This document shows positions 17,705-26,487 of a stretch of DNA of 64,000 nt, one piece after another. The stretch's first letter is position 1. Each line of letters begins with the position of its first letter. A program made the translations under genes and the position numbers. Origin of the DNA: Sphingopyxis sp. DBS4 (GTDB taxonomy: Bacteria; Pseudomonadota; Alphaproteobacteria; Sphingomonadales; Sphingomonadaceae); the NCBI RefSeq assembly GCF_024628865.1, contig NZ_CP102384.1, positions 817,001 to 881,000 of the forward strand. The letters are read 5' to 3'. Below the pieces are notes generated by a model. The model was given only the letters and a program-made list of their open reading frames with translations. It ran no database searches and had not been told where the DNA came from.

Positions 17705-19050
17705 CAGCTATATTCGATCACCGCGTCGCGCCGGAGATCGCGCAGATAGCGCTGGGCCCGCTTGTTCACCTTGTCCTCGAGGATTTTCTCCTCGATCTGG
17801 GCGCGATCGGGTTCGGCGACGCTGTTCGGCATCTCGCGGCCGCACAGCACCAATACGCTGATGCCTTCGTTCGCCGCGCCGAAGGGCTGCGTCGTCTGGC
17901 CGACCTGCATCGTCGCGAGGGTCGACTGCAACTGCGGCGGCAGCGCGCGCATCGCGATATTGTCGCGCGCGACGACATGCGCGCCCAGCGAGGCCGCGAC
18001 GCTGTCCGCGCCGCCGCACCCGGCGATGCCGCGCGTCGCTTCGGCGAATTTGCTCGCAAGCGCGGCTGCCTGCGTTTCGCTCGTGCCCGGTGCGAAGTCG
18101 AGCGAGACCTGCTTCAGGCTGAGCACCGCGTCGCGCGGATCGGCGGTCAGCACCTGACGCCGGTCGATCATCAGCAGGATCGATATGCCGCCCGGCACCT
18201 CGAGGGGGCCGACGAGCTGGCCCGGCCCCATCTCCTGCGCTGCGTTCGCCATCGAGGCGGGCAACTGGCCGCCGCGAACCCAGCCGAGGTCGCCGCCGAC
18301 GACCGCGGTCGACGCTTCGGAGAATTGGCGGGCATAGGCGGCAAAGCTGCCGCCGGCCTGGAGCGCCTGGATGATCTTGCGCGCGTTCTCGGCGACCGCG
18401 GCGGCATTTTCGGGCGTCGCCGACAGATAGATTTCGCCGAGGTGGAATTCGTCCTGCCCTTTGGCCTCGTTCATCTGCTTGACGATCGAATCGACTTCCT
18501 CGGTCGACACGTTGGTCGTCGACTGGATGTTGCGCGACAGCAGGCGGTCCCAGGCATATTCACCGCGAATCTGCTGCTTCACGGCCGCGGCGGCCGATCC
18601 TTTCGATTCGAGATATTGAGAAAATTCCTCGGGGGTCTGCTTGAAGCGCGCGGCCAGGCGGGCGAATTGCTCGTTGATGACATTCTCGTCGATCTCGATC
18701 TTCGCGGCCTTGGCTTCCTGAATCTGCAATTTCTCGTCGATCAGGTTGCTGAACACCTGCTGGCGCAACCGCTGCAATTCATCTTCCGGCAGGTCGACAT
18801 TGCTGTTCGCGATGCGGATCAGCGCCATGCGCTGTTCGATGTCGGTCGCGGTGATGATCTCGCCGTTCACCGTCGCCGAGGGGCGATAGACGTTCGGCTT
18901 GTCGTCGCCGTAAAGCTTGACGTTGCCCGGGATATTCAGGCTCGTCGTTGGAACTTCGGTGTCGGGGACGGTCTGGCCCAGCACCGGCGTCACACCCACG
19001 GCCGCCACGGTGATCAGCCCGATCATGGTCGAAAATTTGGTCATTGCCAT
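17704..19050 (-). CDS. surA: Periplasmic peptidyl-prolyl isomerase / OMP chaperone SurA
   Basis: A 448-residue periplasmic chaperone for outer-membrane proteins. A signal peptide (about residues 1-25, cleavage near VLGQ) is followed by the SurA N-terminal chaperone domain (residues 55-180, with NGEIITATDIEQR and LIDEKLQIQEA). One parvulin domain lies about residues 200-300 (FHLGEIYLSA ... GGDLGWVRGGQLP), and a second, less conserved one follows. It sits between lptD and pdxA in the conserved envelope operon, matching its role in LptD maturation. Confidence 0.93.
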   Translation of the reverse strand: MAMTKFSTMIGLITVAAVGVTPVLGQTVPDTEVPTTSLNIPGNVKLYGDDKPNVYRPSATVNGEIITATDIEQRMALIRIANSNVDLPEDELQRLRQQVFSNLIDEKLQIQEAKAAKIEIDENVINEQFARLAARFKQTPEEFSQYLESKGSAAAAVKQQIRGEYAWDRLLSRNIQSTTNVSTEEVDSIVKQMNEAKGQDEFHLGEIYLSATPENAAAVAENARKIIQALQAGGSFAAYARQFSEASTAVVGGDLGWVRGGQLPASMANAAQEMGPGQLVGPLEVPGGISILLMIDRRQVLTADPRDAVLSLKQVSLDFAPGTSETQAAALASKFAEATRGIAGCGGADSVAASLGAHVVARDNIAMRALPPQLQSTLATMQVGQTTQPFGAANEGISVLVLCGREMPNSVAEPDRAQIEEKILEDKVNKRAQRYLRDLRRDAVIEYS

Positions 19051-19213
19051 CCTATTCGAGAAATACCGGCACGCTCCGTATCAGCGGACACGCCCGATGG
19101 TCCAGCGCAATCCGCGCCAGCATGCCATAACTGGGGTTCGATCTAGCTTCGCGACGCTGAATGGAAGCTGAGCGGCCAAGCAATGCCGATGCCGGCGCGG
19201 GAAGCCGCCCTCG

Positions 19214-21517
19214 TTAGAACCCCAGATTGCGGAAGGCGATGCGGAACGAGAAGCTGTTGCCGCGGCGCGCGTCGCCGGTGTCGATATAGTCGCGACGCCA
19301 GGTCAGCGCGATCGACAGACATTCGTCGTCATAGGCGAGGCCCAGGCGGTGGCGAATCGGGTCGAAGCCGTCGGCGACGCCCAGCGGATCGTCGCTCTTG
19401 CGCGTCAGGTCGACGATCGCCGATCCGAAGATCGACCAGTTCTTTGCAAAAGCGACGCGGCCGCCGGCGCGCACTTCCTCGCGATCCTGCAGATCCTCGC
19501 CGAGCAGCAGGATGTCGCGGTTGAGCCGCGAATAGCCGAGCACGGCATAGGTCGAGCGGCTGCCGATCATCGCATCGATCTCGTTCCGCCGCACCGCCAG
19601 ATTATCCTTGTCGAGCCGGAAACGGTGCGTCAGCCGCAGGAAATCCTTGTAGGCGATGGTGGTGCGGCCGACGATGTCCGACGTGCGGTCGGTGAGGCCG
19701 GTGCCGTCGGGAAACAGGCTGGGCTTGTCCGACAGACGATAGCTTTGGCCGATGATGCTGTTGATGTTGAGGCCCGGCCGGCTGAAATTCCATTCGAGGC
19801 CATAGGTGATGCGCGCGCCGTCCTCGAAGCGGTCGTAGCCGTTGAAGCGGTTGATCGCGAACAGATTGCTGTCCTCGAGGTCGAAGGCGCGCGAATCCTC
19901 GTTGGGGATATCGAGGTTCTTGAGACTGGGGGTGGCGACGATCTGGACGCGCGGAGTCAGCGTCTGGGTGCCGCCCAGAAATTCGCCGACGAAAGGCCAG
20001 CGCATGTCGGCGGCGACCGCCGCGATGCCGCGGCCTTCCCAGCCCGATTTGCCGCGATAGCCGGGGATCGCGGTCAGCAGATTTTCATCGCTGTGATAGA
20101 CGTCGCCGCGCACCATCGCGGTCAGCACGACCTCCTGGCCGAGGCCGGTCAGGCCGCGCAGATTCCAGGTCGCGCCGGCAAAGGCGCGCTGCGTGTCCTG
20201 CCCTGCGGTGCGGGCGATCGCCAGCGTGTTGAGCTGCAATTCGATCTGTCCGCCGAGCAGCGGGTCGGCGAGCCGCTGGCGATAGTCGATGATCGGCAGC
20301 GCGATCGGCTGCTGGCCCTGCACGTCGTTGCGTCGCAGCGTCTGGGTCGCCCAGCCCGCGATCGACAAATAGCTCTGTCCGCCGATCCGTTCGAGCTCGA
20401 AGGTCGAGCGCAGCCGGTCGTCGCGGCTGATATCGTAACGGCGCATGAAGGTGCGGTCGGTCGTGATGCGGCCCGAATAGGACAGGCTCCACCGCGGATC
20501 GAACTGGAATTTGCCCGCGCTTTCCAGATAGCCGCGGAATTGGCGGTTGGGGTCGATCACCTGCCCCGATACCGGAACGACCGAGCTGTGGGTCGCATAG
20601 CCGTTGATGCGGAACGAGCCGATGTCGGTGAGCGCGCGAAACTCGCCTTCGATCATCGGCACCGATCCGGTGTAGAGATGCGGCGTGATCGTGATGTCGC
20701 GGTCGGGCGCGAGGCGCAGATAATAAGGCATCGCGATCTCGAAGCCGTTGGTGCGGTCGAGACGGATTTCGGGAACGAGCAGCCCGCTGCCCGCCTCGCT
20801 GTTCGCGGGATGGCTGAGCCCCGGCAGCGGAATCAGCGGCAGGCCGAAAATCTCGACCCGCGCCCCCTTGTAGCGCACCTTGTTCTTGCCGCGGTCATAG
20901 ATCACGCGGACGGCACGGATCTGCCAGCTCGGTTTCTTGGGACAGCCCGACCCGTCCTCGACGGGGCAGGGGGTGTAGGCGGCGTTCTCCAGCTCGATAT
21001 TGCCGTTGTCGAAGCGCGTGCCCTTCACCGCCGCGAGGCGCGCGCCGTTATCGAGCACGACGAGCATATTCTCGACCACCCCGTCGCGCAGCGTGTCGGT
21101 CAGGACGATGCGGTCGCCATAGGCGGTGTCGCCCTCGGGATTCTTTAGCGCGACATCGCCCTCGGCGACGACCTCGCCGGTCTTGCGGTTCCAGGTCACC
21201 TTGTCGGCGCGCATCTCGACCGTGTCGCGCTTCATCTCGACATTGCCCTCGGCCACGACGATGTCGGTCTCATTATCGTAGTTGAGGTTGTCGGCGGCGA
21301 AACCGATCTGTTCGTCGGACTTGGGCGCGGGAGCGTCGACCGTATCGGCCGGGACGTCACGGTCCTGAAGATCGGGCTGGTCCTGCGGTGCCTGCACGAC
21401 GGGCGGTTCGGCTGTCTGCTGCGCGGCGACCGGGCACGCCATGAGGGCGACGCCGCTCGCGGTCGCAAGCCAGAGCGGCTGTGCGCGGGAGGACCGATGG
21501 AACAAAGCCCAGCTCAT
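19214..21517 (-). CDS. lptD: LPS-assembly protein LptD
   Basis: An outer-membrane beta-barrel that, with LptE, inserts lipopolysaccharide into the outer leaflet. The product has a signal peptide (MSWALFHRSSRAQPLWLATA ... PVAAQQ), an OstA/LptA-like N-terminal domain at about residues 70-190 (NYDNETDIVVAEGNVEM, KVTWNRKTGEVVAEGDV), and a C-terminal barrel ending in FRNLGF with the terminal aromatic typical of outer-membrane proteins. Length about 767 residues is normal. The ATG at 21517 is chosen; an in-frame GTG 18 nt upstream is possible. First gene of the lptD-surA-pdxA-rsmA unit, divergent from pepA. Confidence 0.95.
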   Translation of the reverse strand: MSWALFHRSSRAQPLWLATASGVALMACPVAAQQTAEPPVVQAPQDQPDLQDRDVPADTVDAPAPKSDEQIGFAADNLNYDNETDIVVAEGNVEMKRDTVEMRADKVTWNRKTGEVVAEGDVALKNPEGDTAYGDRIVLTDTLRDGVVENMLVVLDNGARLAAVKGTRFDNGNIELENAAYTPCPVEDGSGCPKKPSWQIRAVRVIYDRGKNKVRYKGARVEIFGLPLIPLPGLSHPANSEAGSGLLVPEIRLDRTNGFEIAMPYYLRLAPDRDITITPHLYTGSVPMIEGEFRALTDIGSFRINGYATHSSVVPVSGQVIDPNRQFRGYLESAGKFQFDPRWSLSYSGRITTDRTFMRRYDISRDDRLRSTFELERIGGQSYLSIAGWATQTLRRNDVQGQQPIALPIIDYRQRLADPLLGGQIELQLNTLAIARTAGQDTQRAFAGATWNLRGLTGLGQEVVLTAMVRGDVYHSDENLLTAIPGYRGKSGWEGRGIAAVAADMRWPFVGEFLGGTQTLTPRVQIVATPSLKNLDIPNEDSRAFDLEDSNLFAINRFNGYDRFEDGARITYGLEWNFSRPGLNINSIIGQSYRLSDKPSLFPDGTGLTDRTSDIVGRTTIAYKDFLRLTHRFRLDKDNLAVRRNEIDAMIGSRSTYAVLGYSRLNRDILLLGEDLQDREEVRAGGRVAFAKNWSIFGSAIVDLTRKSDDPLGVADGFDPIRHRLGLAYDDECLSIALTWRRDYIDTGDARRGNSFSFRIAFRNLGF

Positions 21518-21648
21518 TTGATATATTTGTCCCACGCCTTATCTAGTGTCCACCCGTGCCGGGCCGGCTGCTTTGTTTTGCAACTCGCAGGCGAAACCCC
21601 TATCGGTCCGGCACGTTCCAATCAATCATCGCATGAGAAAGTTAAGGC

Positions 21649-23094
21649 ATGGACATCCAGTTTGTCGCGCAAATCGATGCGTCTGCCGACGTTGTCGCTT
21701 TTCCGGTCCGCAAGGGCGAGGCCGCCAAGCTCGGCGCGCTGCTCGGCGCGGCGGCGGCGCAGGCGCGGTTCGAGGGCGCGGCGGGCGCGGTCGCGGAGAC
21801 CGCGGCGCTCGACGGCGAGCAGGCGAAGCGGCTGCTGCTGGTCGGAATCGGCGACGGCACGACGCACGACCTCGAACGCGGCGGCGCGGCGCTGACGGCC
21901 AGGCTGCAGACGAGCGGCGTGGCGGCGGTCCATGTCGACTTCGCGAGCGCGGGGCAGAGCGACGAGGATGACGTCCTCGCCTTCGCGATGGGCGCGCGGC
22001 TGCGCGACTGGCGCCTCGACACCTATCGCACCCGGCTGGCCGATACGGCGAAACCGAGCCTGAAGACGATCGTGATCGCGTCGCCGGCGGGCGACCTGTC
22101 GGCGCGTTGGGGCCGCTATTCGGCGGTCGCCGACGGCGTCGCGCTGACCCAGACGCTCGTCGCCGAGCCGCCGAACATCCTCTATCCCGAGACGTTCGTC
22201 GAACGCTGCCAGCATCTGACCGACCTCGGCGTCGAACTGGAAGTGCTCGACGAGCGGCAGATGAAGGCGCTCGGCATGGGCGCGCTGCTCGGCGTCGCGC
22301 AGGGCTCGACCCGCCCGCCGCGGCTGCTCGCGATGCGCTGGAACGGCGGCAATCCGGGCGAGGCGCCGGTGGTCTTCGTCGGCAAGGGCGTCACCTTCGA
22401 CACCGGCGGCATCAGCCTGAAACCCGGACCGGGCATGGACATGATGAAGTGGGACATGGGCGGCGCGGGCGCAGTCGCGGGCGCGATCAAGGCGATCGCC
22501 GGACGCAAGGCGAAGGCGAATGTCGTCGGCGTCGTCGGCCTCGTCGAGAATATGCCCGACGGCAATGCGATGCGCCCCGGCGACATCGTCACGACGATGT
22601 CGGGGCAGACGGTCGAAGTGCTCAACACCGACGCCGAGGGCCGGCTTGTCCTGTGCGACGCGATCGCCTGGGCGCAGAAGGCCTATGATCCCAAGGTCGT
22701 CGTCGATCTCGCGACCCTGACCGGGGCGATGGTGATTTCGCTCGGCCACGAATATGCGGGGATGTTCACGAACGACGAAGCACTCGCGGCGAACCTGCTC
22801 GAGGCGGGCGAGGCGAGCGGCAACAAGCTGTGGCGCTTCCCGCTGTCGCCCGCTTACGACAAGTTGATCGACAGTCCGATCGCCGACATGAAGAATATCG
22901 GCCCGCGCGAAGGCGGCTCGATCACCGCGGCGCAGTTCCTCAAGCGCTATGTGAACGAAGGCGTCGCCTGGGCGCATCTCGACATCGCGGGCATGGCGTG
23001 GGCCGACAAGGACGGCCCGGTCTATGGCAAGGGTGCGACGGGTTACGGCGTGCGCCTGCTCGATCGTTTCATTGCGGATCATCACGAGGGGTGA
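21649..23094 (+). CDS. pepA: Leucyl aminopeptidase (M17)
   Basis: A 481-residue cytosolic aminopeptidase of the M17 family using two metal ions to remove N-terminal residues from peptides. The catalytic region is intact: VFVGKGVTFDTGGISLKPG, MKWDMGGAGAV and the signature NTDAEGRLVLCDA. A less conserved N-terminal domain covers residues 1-150. The ATG follows gttaaggc. Divergent from lptD, with a 130-nt shared promoter region between them. Confidence 0.96.
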   Translation: MDIQFVAQIDASADVVAFPVRKGEAAKLGALLGAAAAQARFEGAAGAVAETAALDGEQAKRLLLVGIGDGTTHDLERGGAALTARLQTSGVAAVHVDFASAGQSDEDDVLAFAMGARLRDWRLDTYRTRLADTAKPSLKTIVIASPAGDLSARWGRYSAVADGVALTQTLVAEPPNILYPETFVERCQHLTDLGVELEVLDERQMKALGMGALLGVAQGSTRPPRLLAMRWNGGNPGEAPVVFVGKGVTFDTGGISLKPGPGMDMMKWDMGGAGAVAGAIKAIAGRKAKANVVGVVGLVENMPDGNAMRPGDIVTTMSGQTVEVLNTDAEGRLVLCDAIAWAQKAYDPKVVVDLATLTGAMVISLGHEYAGMFTNDEALAANLLEAGEASGNKLWRFPLSPAYDKLIDSPIADMKNIGPREGGSITAAQFLKRYVNEGVAWAHLDIAGMAWADKDGPVYGKGATGYGVRLLDRFIADHHEG

Positions 23095-23106
23095 TCCACT
23101 ATACCC

Positions 23107-23211
23107 GTCATTGCGAGGAGCGAAGCGACGCGGCAATCTCCAGCCATCGGCCTTGCGCGAGGTCGATGGCTGGAGATTACTTCCCCCAGCTTTCGCCGGG
23201 GTCGCAATGAC
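23107..23211. repeat. Intergenic palindrome overlapping the holC start
   Basis: Arms gtcattgcgaggagcgaagc... (23107-23149) and its imperfect inverse (23164-23211) form a long stem. This is the 'cattgcgaggagcgaagcga' class of dispersed repeat common in alphaproteobacteria. The right arm ends in gtcgcaatgac, so the holC start codon (23207) lies inside the repeat. Confidence 0.8.
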
Positions 23212-23671
23212 TGAACAGCAGATACCTCGCGTCGATTTCTACCGGCTGACCCGCGACCCCGTCGAGCGGGTGCTGCCCGCCATTGCTACGCGGGTTCTGG
23301 GCAATGGCGACCGCCTGCTGGTGGTCGCGGCCCCGGCGATGCAGCGGCAGGCGATCGACGGCGCGCTCTGGACGCTCCAGCCCGCGAGCTTTCTTCCGCA
23401 CGGTCCTGCCGGTTCGCCCGACGAGGCGATCGAGCCGATTTTGCTTTCGGGTGCGATCGCCGCTGACGCGCCCAACGGCGCGACGCACGTCGCGCTTGCC
23501 GACGGAGAGTGGCGCGAGGAAGCGCTTGGTTTCGCGCGGGCCTTCCTGCTTTTCGACAACAGCCGCATCGACGACGCCCGCGCGACATGGCGTGCGCTCG
23601 CGGCGCGCGAGGATGTCGATAATCGTTTCTGGAAACAGGACGATCGCGGCCGCTGGTCCGAAGGGCCCTGA
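23207..23671 (+). CDS. holC: DNA polymerase III subunit chi
   Basis: A 154-residue clamp-loader accessory protein that links the replisome to SSB. It begins RVDFYRLTRDPVE and shows the chi-family pattern, with a middle segment (LWTLQPASFLPHG) and the later LFDNSR. The pepA-holC-(lipoprotein)-ndk order is common in Sphingomonadales. The start ATG is the only reasonable one given the homologous N-terminus, although it lies within the right arm of a palindromic repeat and lacks a clear ribosome site. Confidence 0.88.
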   Translation: MTEQQIPRVDFYRLTRDPVERVLPAIATRVLGNGDRLLVVAAPAMQRQAIDGALWTLQPASFLPHGPAGSPDEAIEPILLSGAIAADAPNGATHVALADGEWREEALGFARAFLLFDNSRIDDARATWRALAAREDVDNRFWKQDDRGRWSEGP

Positions 23672-23751
23672 TCTTTCGGCTGTGACATGGGTCACGGACA
23701 GCGGACGCGTTGCGTTGCAGATCATACCCCATGATTTTTCAGGAGCTTGGA

Positions 23752-24273
23752 ATGACTATACGCACGAATCTCGCCCTCGCCGCCGTCATGGCATTGCTCG
23801 TCGCGGGTTGCGGCTCGAAATCGGAGAGCGAGGTCGCCAGCGGCACCTATACCGATCCCGCGACAGGCAAGACCGCCGAATATAAGGTCAGCGGGAGCAA
23901 GGACGGCGAAGAGGGCAATGTTACCGTCAAGACCGAGGATGGCGAGGTTCGTTTCGGCACAGACGCCAAACTGCCCGCGGGCCTCACTCCTTATCCGGGA
24001 TCGAAGATGACCGGCGGATTCGCCGGGTCGTCCGAAGGCAGGAAAGGCGGCATGGCGGGGTTCGAGGTCAAGGCGAAGGTCGCCGACGTCGTCGCCCATT
24101 ACCGCAGCCAGATCGAGGCGGCGGGACTCAAGGTCAAATCCGAAATGACCGCCGACGACACGATGATCATCGGCGCCGAAAAGCCCGGCGACGAAAAGAC
24201 GACGATCCAGGTCACCGCGACGCAGGAAGGCGACATGGTCAATGGCGCGATCACCTATGGTTCGGGCGGGTAG
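23752..24273 (+). CDS. Putative lipoprotein
   Basis: A 173-residue predicted lipoprotein: signal segment MTIRTNLALAAVMALLVAGCG with lipobox VAGC, cysteine at 20. The mature part is rich in Lys, Gly, Asp and Glu. It has a DVVAHYRSQIEAAGLKV segment resembling the short alpha/beta modules in other small sphingomonad lipoproteins that bear no assigned function. The aggagcttgg ribosome site fixes the start. It lies between holC and ndk on the same strand, 80 nt downstream of holC. Function unknown. Confidence 0.75.
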   Translation: MTIRTNLALAAVMALLVAGCGSKSESEVASGTYTDPATGKTAEYKVSGSKDGEEGNVTVKTEDGEVRFGTDAKLPAGLTPYPGSKMTGGFAGSSEGRKGGMAGFEVKAKVADVVAHYRSQIEAAGLKVKSEMTADDTMIIGAEKPGDEKTTIQVTATQEGDMVNGAITYGSGG

Positions 24274-24361
24274 GGGCTGACTGCGCTCCGACCTTGCAGT
24301 GCAGCAAAAGCGCGGCTAGAGGCGCGCGCATTGCAGAAAATACCAACCCAGGAGCTTTCCC

Positions 24362-24784
24362 ATGGCGGTCACCCGCACCTTTTCGATCATCAAGCCCGAC
24401 GCGACGCGTCGCAACATCACCGGCGCCGTCACCAAGATGCTGGAAGACGCCGGCCTTCGCGTTGTCGCCTCGAAGCGCATCCACATGACCCGCGAGCAGG
24501 CCGAAGGCTTTTACGCGGTCCACAAGGAGCGTCCCTTCTTTGGTGAACTCGTCGAATTCATGACCTCGGGCCCGGTCGTCGTCCAGGTTCTGGAAGGCGA
24601 GAATGCGATGCAGCGCAACCGCGACATCATGGGCGCCACCAACCCCAAGGACGCCGCCCCCGGCACGATCCGCAAGGAACTGGCCGAGAGCATCGAGGCG
24701 AACACGGTCCACGGTTCGGACAGCGACGAGAATGCGGCGATCGAAATCGCCTATTTCTTCAAGCCCGAAGAGATCGTCGGCTAA
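24362..24784 (+). CDS. ndk: Nucleoside diphosphate kinase
   Basis: A 140-residue enzyme that balances nucleoside triphosphate pools by ping-pong phosphate transfer through a histidine. Active-site His117 is in NTVHGSD; the substrate-binding stretch [11 protein letters not shown] at the N-terminus and [13 protein letters not shown] are typical. An aggag ribosome site precedes the ATG. A strong terminator follows. Confidence 0.97.
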   Translation: MAVTRTFSIIKPDATRRNITGAVTKMLEDAGLRVVASKRIHMTREQAEGFYAVHKERPFFGELVEFMTSGPVVVQVLEGENAMQRNRDIMGATNPKDAAPGTIRKELAESIEANTVHGSDSDENAAIEIAYFFKPEEIVG

Positions 24785-24809
24785 ACGATCCAAGCCGCAA
24801 GGCCGCAAG

Positions 24810-24840
24810 GGGCCGCCGGAGCGATCCGGCGGCCCTTTTT
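24810..24840 (+). terminator. Rho-independent terminator after ndk
   Basis: Perfect stem gggccgccgga (24810-24820) with tccggcggccc (24825-24835), a four-base loop and then five T. It lies 25 nt after the ndk stop and 4 nt before the convergent cls stop. Confidence 0.9.
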
Positions 24841-24844
24841 GCGT

Positions 24845-26290
24845 TCAGAGCAGCGGGCTCACCGTCGCGACGAGATTTTGCCACAACCGCCGAACGATCC
24901 CGAAGTCCGCGACGTCCTGAGCCGTCACGCGGTCCGATGCGGCGATATACTCGGCCTGACGCGCGCGGATTTCGGCGGCGAACGCCTTGTCGCGCAGCAG
25001 GATATTATTCTCGAAATTGAGCTCGAAGCTCCGCCGGTCGAGGTTGGCCGATCCGATCAGCGCGACCTCGCCGTCGACGAGCATCGTCTTGGCATGGAGC
25101 AGGCCGGAGCGATATTCGTAGAGCTTCACCCCCGCCGCGACGAGATCGGCGTAATAGCTGCGGCTTGCGCCCGCGACGATGCGGCTGTCGTTGCGCTTGG
25201 GGAGAACCAGCACCGTCTCGACCCCGCGCCGTGCGCAGTCGAGCAGCGCGAAGAGCAATTGCTCGTCGGGCACGAAATAGGGCGTGGTGACGACAATCTC
25301 GCGCCGCGCCGAATGGATGAGCGAGGTGAAGCAGGCGGTCATCGCGGCATAGCGGAGATTGGGGCCGGTGCCGATCACCTGTGCCGCGATCCCGGGCACT
25401 TGTGCGGGTTCGGGTTCGGCGCCGTCGCGGAGCAGGTCGCCGATGTCGTCGCCGCGCTCGCTTTCCCAATCGGCGGCGAAGACGAACTGGCAATCGCGGA
25501 CGACAGGGCCTTCCCAGCGCGTCATGATGTCGACCCACGGGGCATATTTGGACTTAATCCGGAATTCGGGATCGGCGAGATTCTGGCTGCCGCACCAGGC
25601 GATGCGATTGTCGACGATCAGCTGCTTCCTGTGATTGCGCAAGTCGAAGCGGCCGCGGATCAGCGTCCAGATCAGGCCGCCGATCGGCAGCGCGATTCGC
25701 GCGTCGATTCCCGCATTCTGCAACTCGATCCAATAGGCCGAGCGGATGAAGCCGCGCGAACCGAGCGCGTCGGCGAGCACGCGCACTTTCACCCCGCGCT
25801 TCGCCGCGCGGACCAGCGCGTCCTTGATCCGGAAGCCGTTGTGGTCGGCAAGCCAGATATAGAAGCAGAGGTGGACGGTCGATTTGGCGTTGTCGATATC
25901 GTCGACCATCTCGCGGATCGCGGCGTTGCTGTCCGCCGCGAGGCGCGCGCGGTTCCCGGCGGTCGGGGGCAGCGCATTGACCGTCTCGGCGAGCGCGAAG
26001 GGCGCAGCCCAGGCGCTGCGCGCGAGCGCGCGGCGTACCTCGGCGCGCTCGTGGGGGTGCGGCAGATGCGCCTCGATCGCGGCATAGCGCGCGCGTCGCT
26101 TGGCGCTGATCCGCGCTTCGCCGAGCAGCAGGTAAGCGAGGATGCCGACCACCGGTACCGCGATCGTCGCGATCAGCCAGGCGAGCCGTGACGCGGGCTC
26201 GCGCTGCGGCCGCAGGATGATCCGCCCCATGATGACGATGAAAGCGGCGATATAGGCCGCAGACAGGATCAGGGCGAAATCGAATTCCAT
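24845..26290 (-). CDS. cls: Cardiolipin synthase (phospholipase D family)
   Basis: A 481-residue inner-membrane enzyme that condenses two phosphatidylglycerols to cardiolipin. Two N-terminal transmembrane helices (about 5-25 and 38-58) precede two PLD domains, each with an HKD motif: NHRKQLIVDN ... GSQN and HAKTMLVDGEVALIGSANLDRRS. The ATG at 26290 has a G-rich ribosome site; a TTG 9 nt upstream is also in frame. Convergent with ndk. Confidence 0.94.
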   Translation of the reverse strand: MEFDFALILSAAYIAAFIVIMGRIILRPQREPASRLAWLIATIAVPVVGILAYLLLGEARISAKRRARYAAIEAHLPHPHERAEVRRALARSAWAAPFALAETVNALPPTAGNRARLAADSNAAIREMVDDIDNAKSTVHLCFYIWLADHNGFRIKDALVRAAKRGVKVRVLADALGSRGFIRSAYWIELQNAGIDARIALPIGGLIWTLIRGRFDLRNHRKQLIVDNRIAWCGSQNLADPEFRIKSKYAPWVDIMTRWEGPVVRDCQFVFAADWESERGDDIGDLLRDGAEPEPAQVPGIAAQVIGTGPNLRYAAMTACFTSLIHSARREIVVTTPYFVPDEQLLFALLDCARRGVETVLVLPKRNDSRIVAGASRSYYADLVAAGVKLYEYRSGLLHAKTMLVDGEVALIGSANLDRRSFELNFENNILLRDKAFAAEIRARQAEYIAASDRVTAQDVADFGIVRRLWQNLVATVSPLL

Positions 26291-26376
26291 TACCCCCAAT
26301 TCACCGCGCTTCGGTGGAAAAGGCCAGCGCGAAATTTTGGGGTGAGGGGCAAGCCTTTAATCTGACCCATCGTCCC

Positions 26377-26455
26377 GTTCGTGTCGAGCGAAGTCGAGAC
26401 ACCCATTGAGGTAGCGCCTGGCCTGATGGGTGTCTCGACTTCGCTCGACACGAAC
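26377..26455. repeat. Intergenic palindrome, 30-bp perfect arms
   Basis: Arms 26377-26406 and 26426-26455 around gtgtcgagcgaagtcgagac, loop 19 nt. It lies between cls and the end of the purN-YjbR gene, both on the reverse strand. Belongs to the 'tcgagcgaagtcgaga' family of dispersed repeats. Confidence 0.85.
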
Positions 26456-26487
26456 CGAATTGGGGGGGCGATTTAACGCGCCGCGCT

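Noticed and set aside
19051..19213. Possible tRNA in the lptD-surA gap (a ggttcgatct string)
   Set aside because: No acceptor stem or anticodon arm can be drawn around it.
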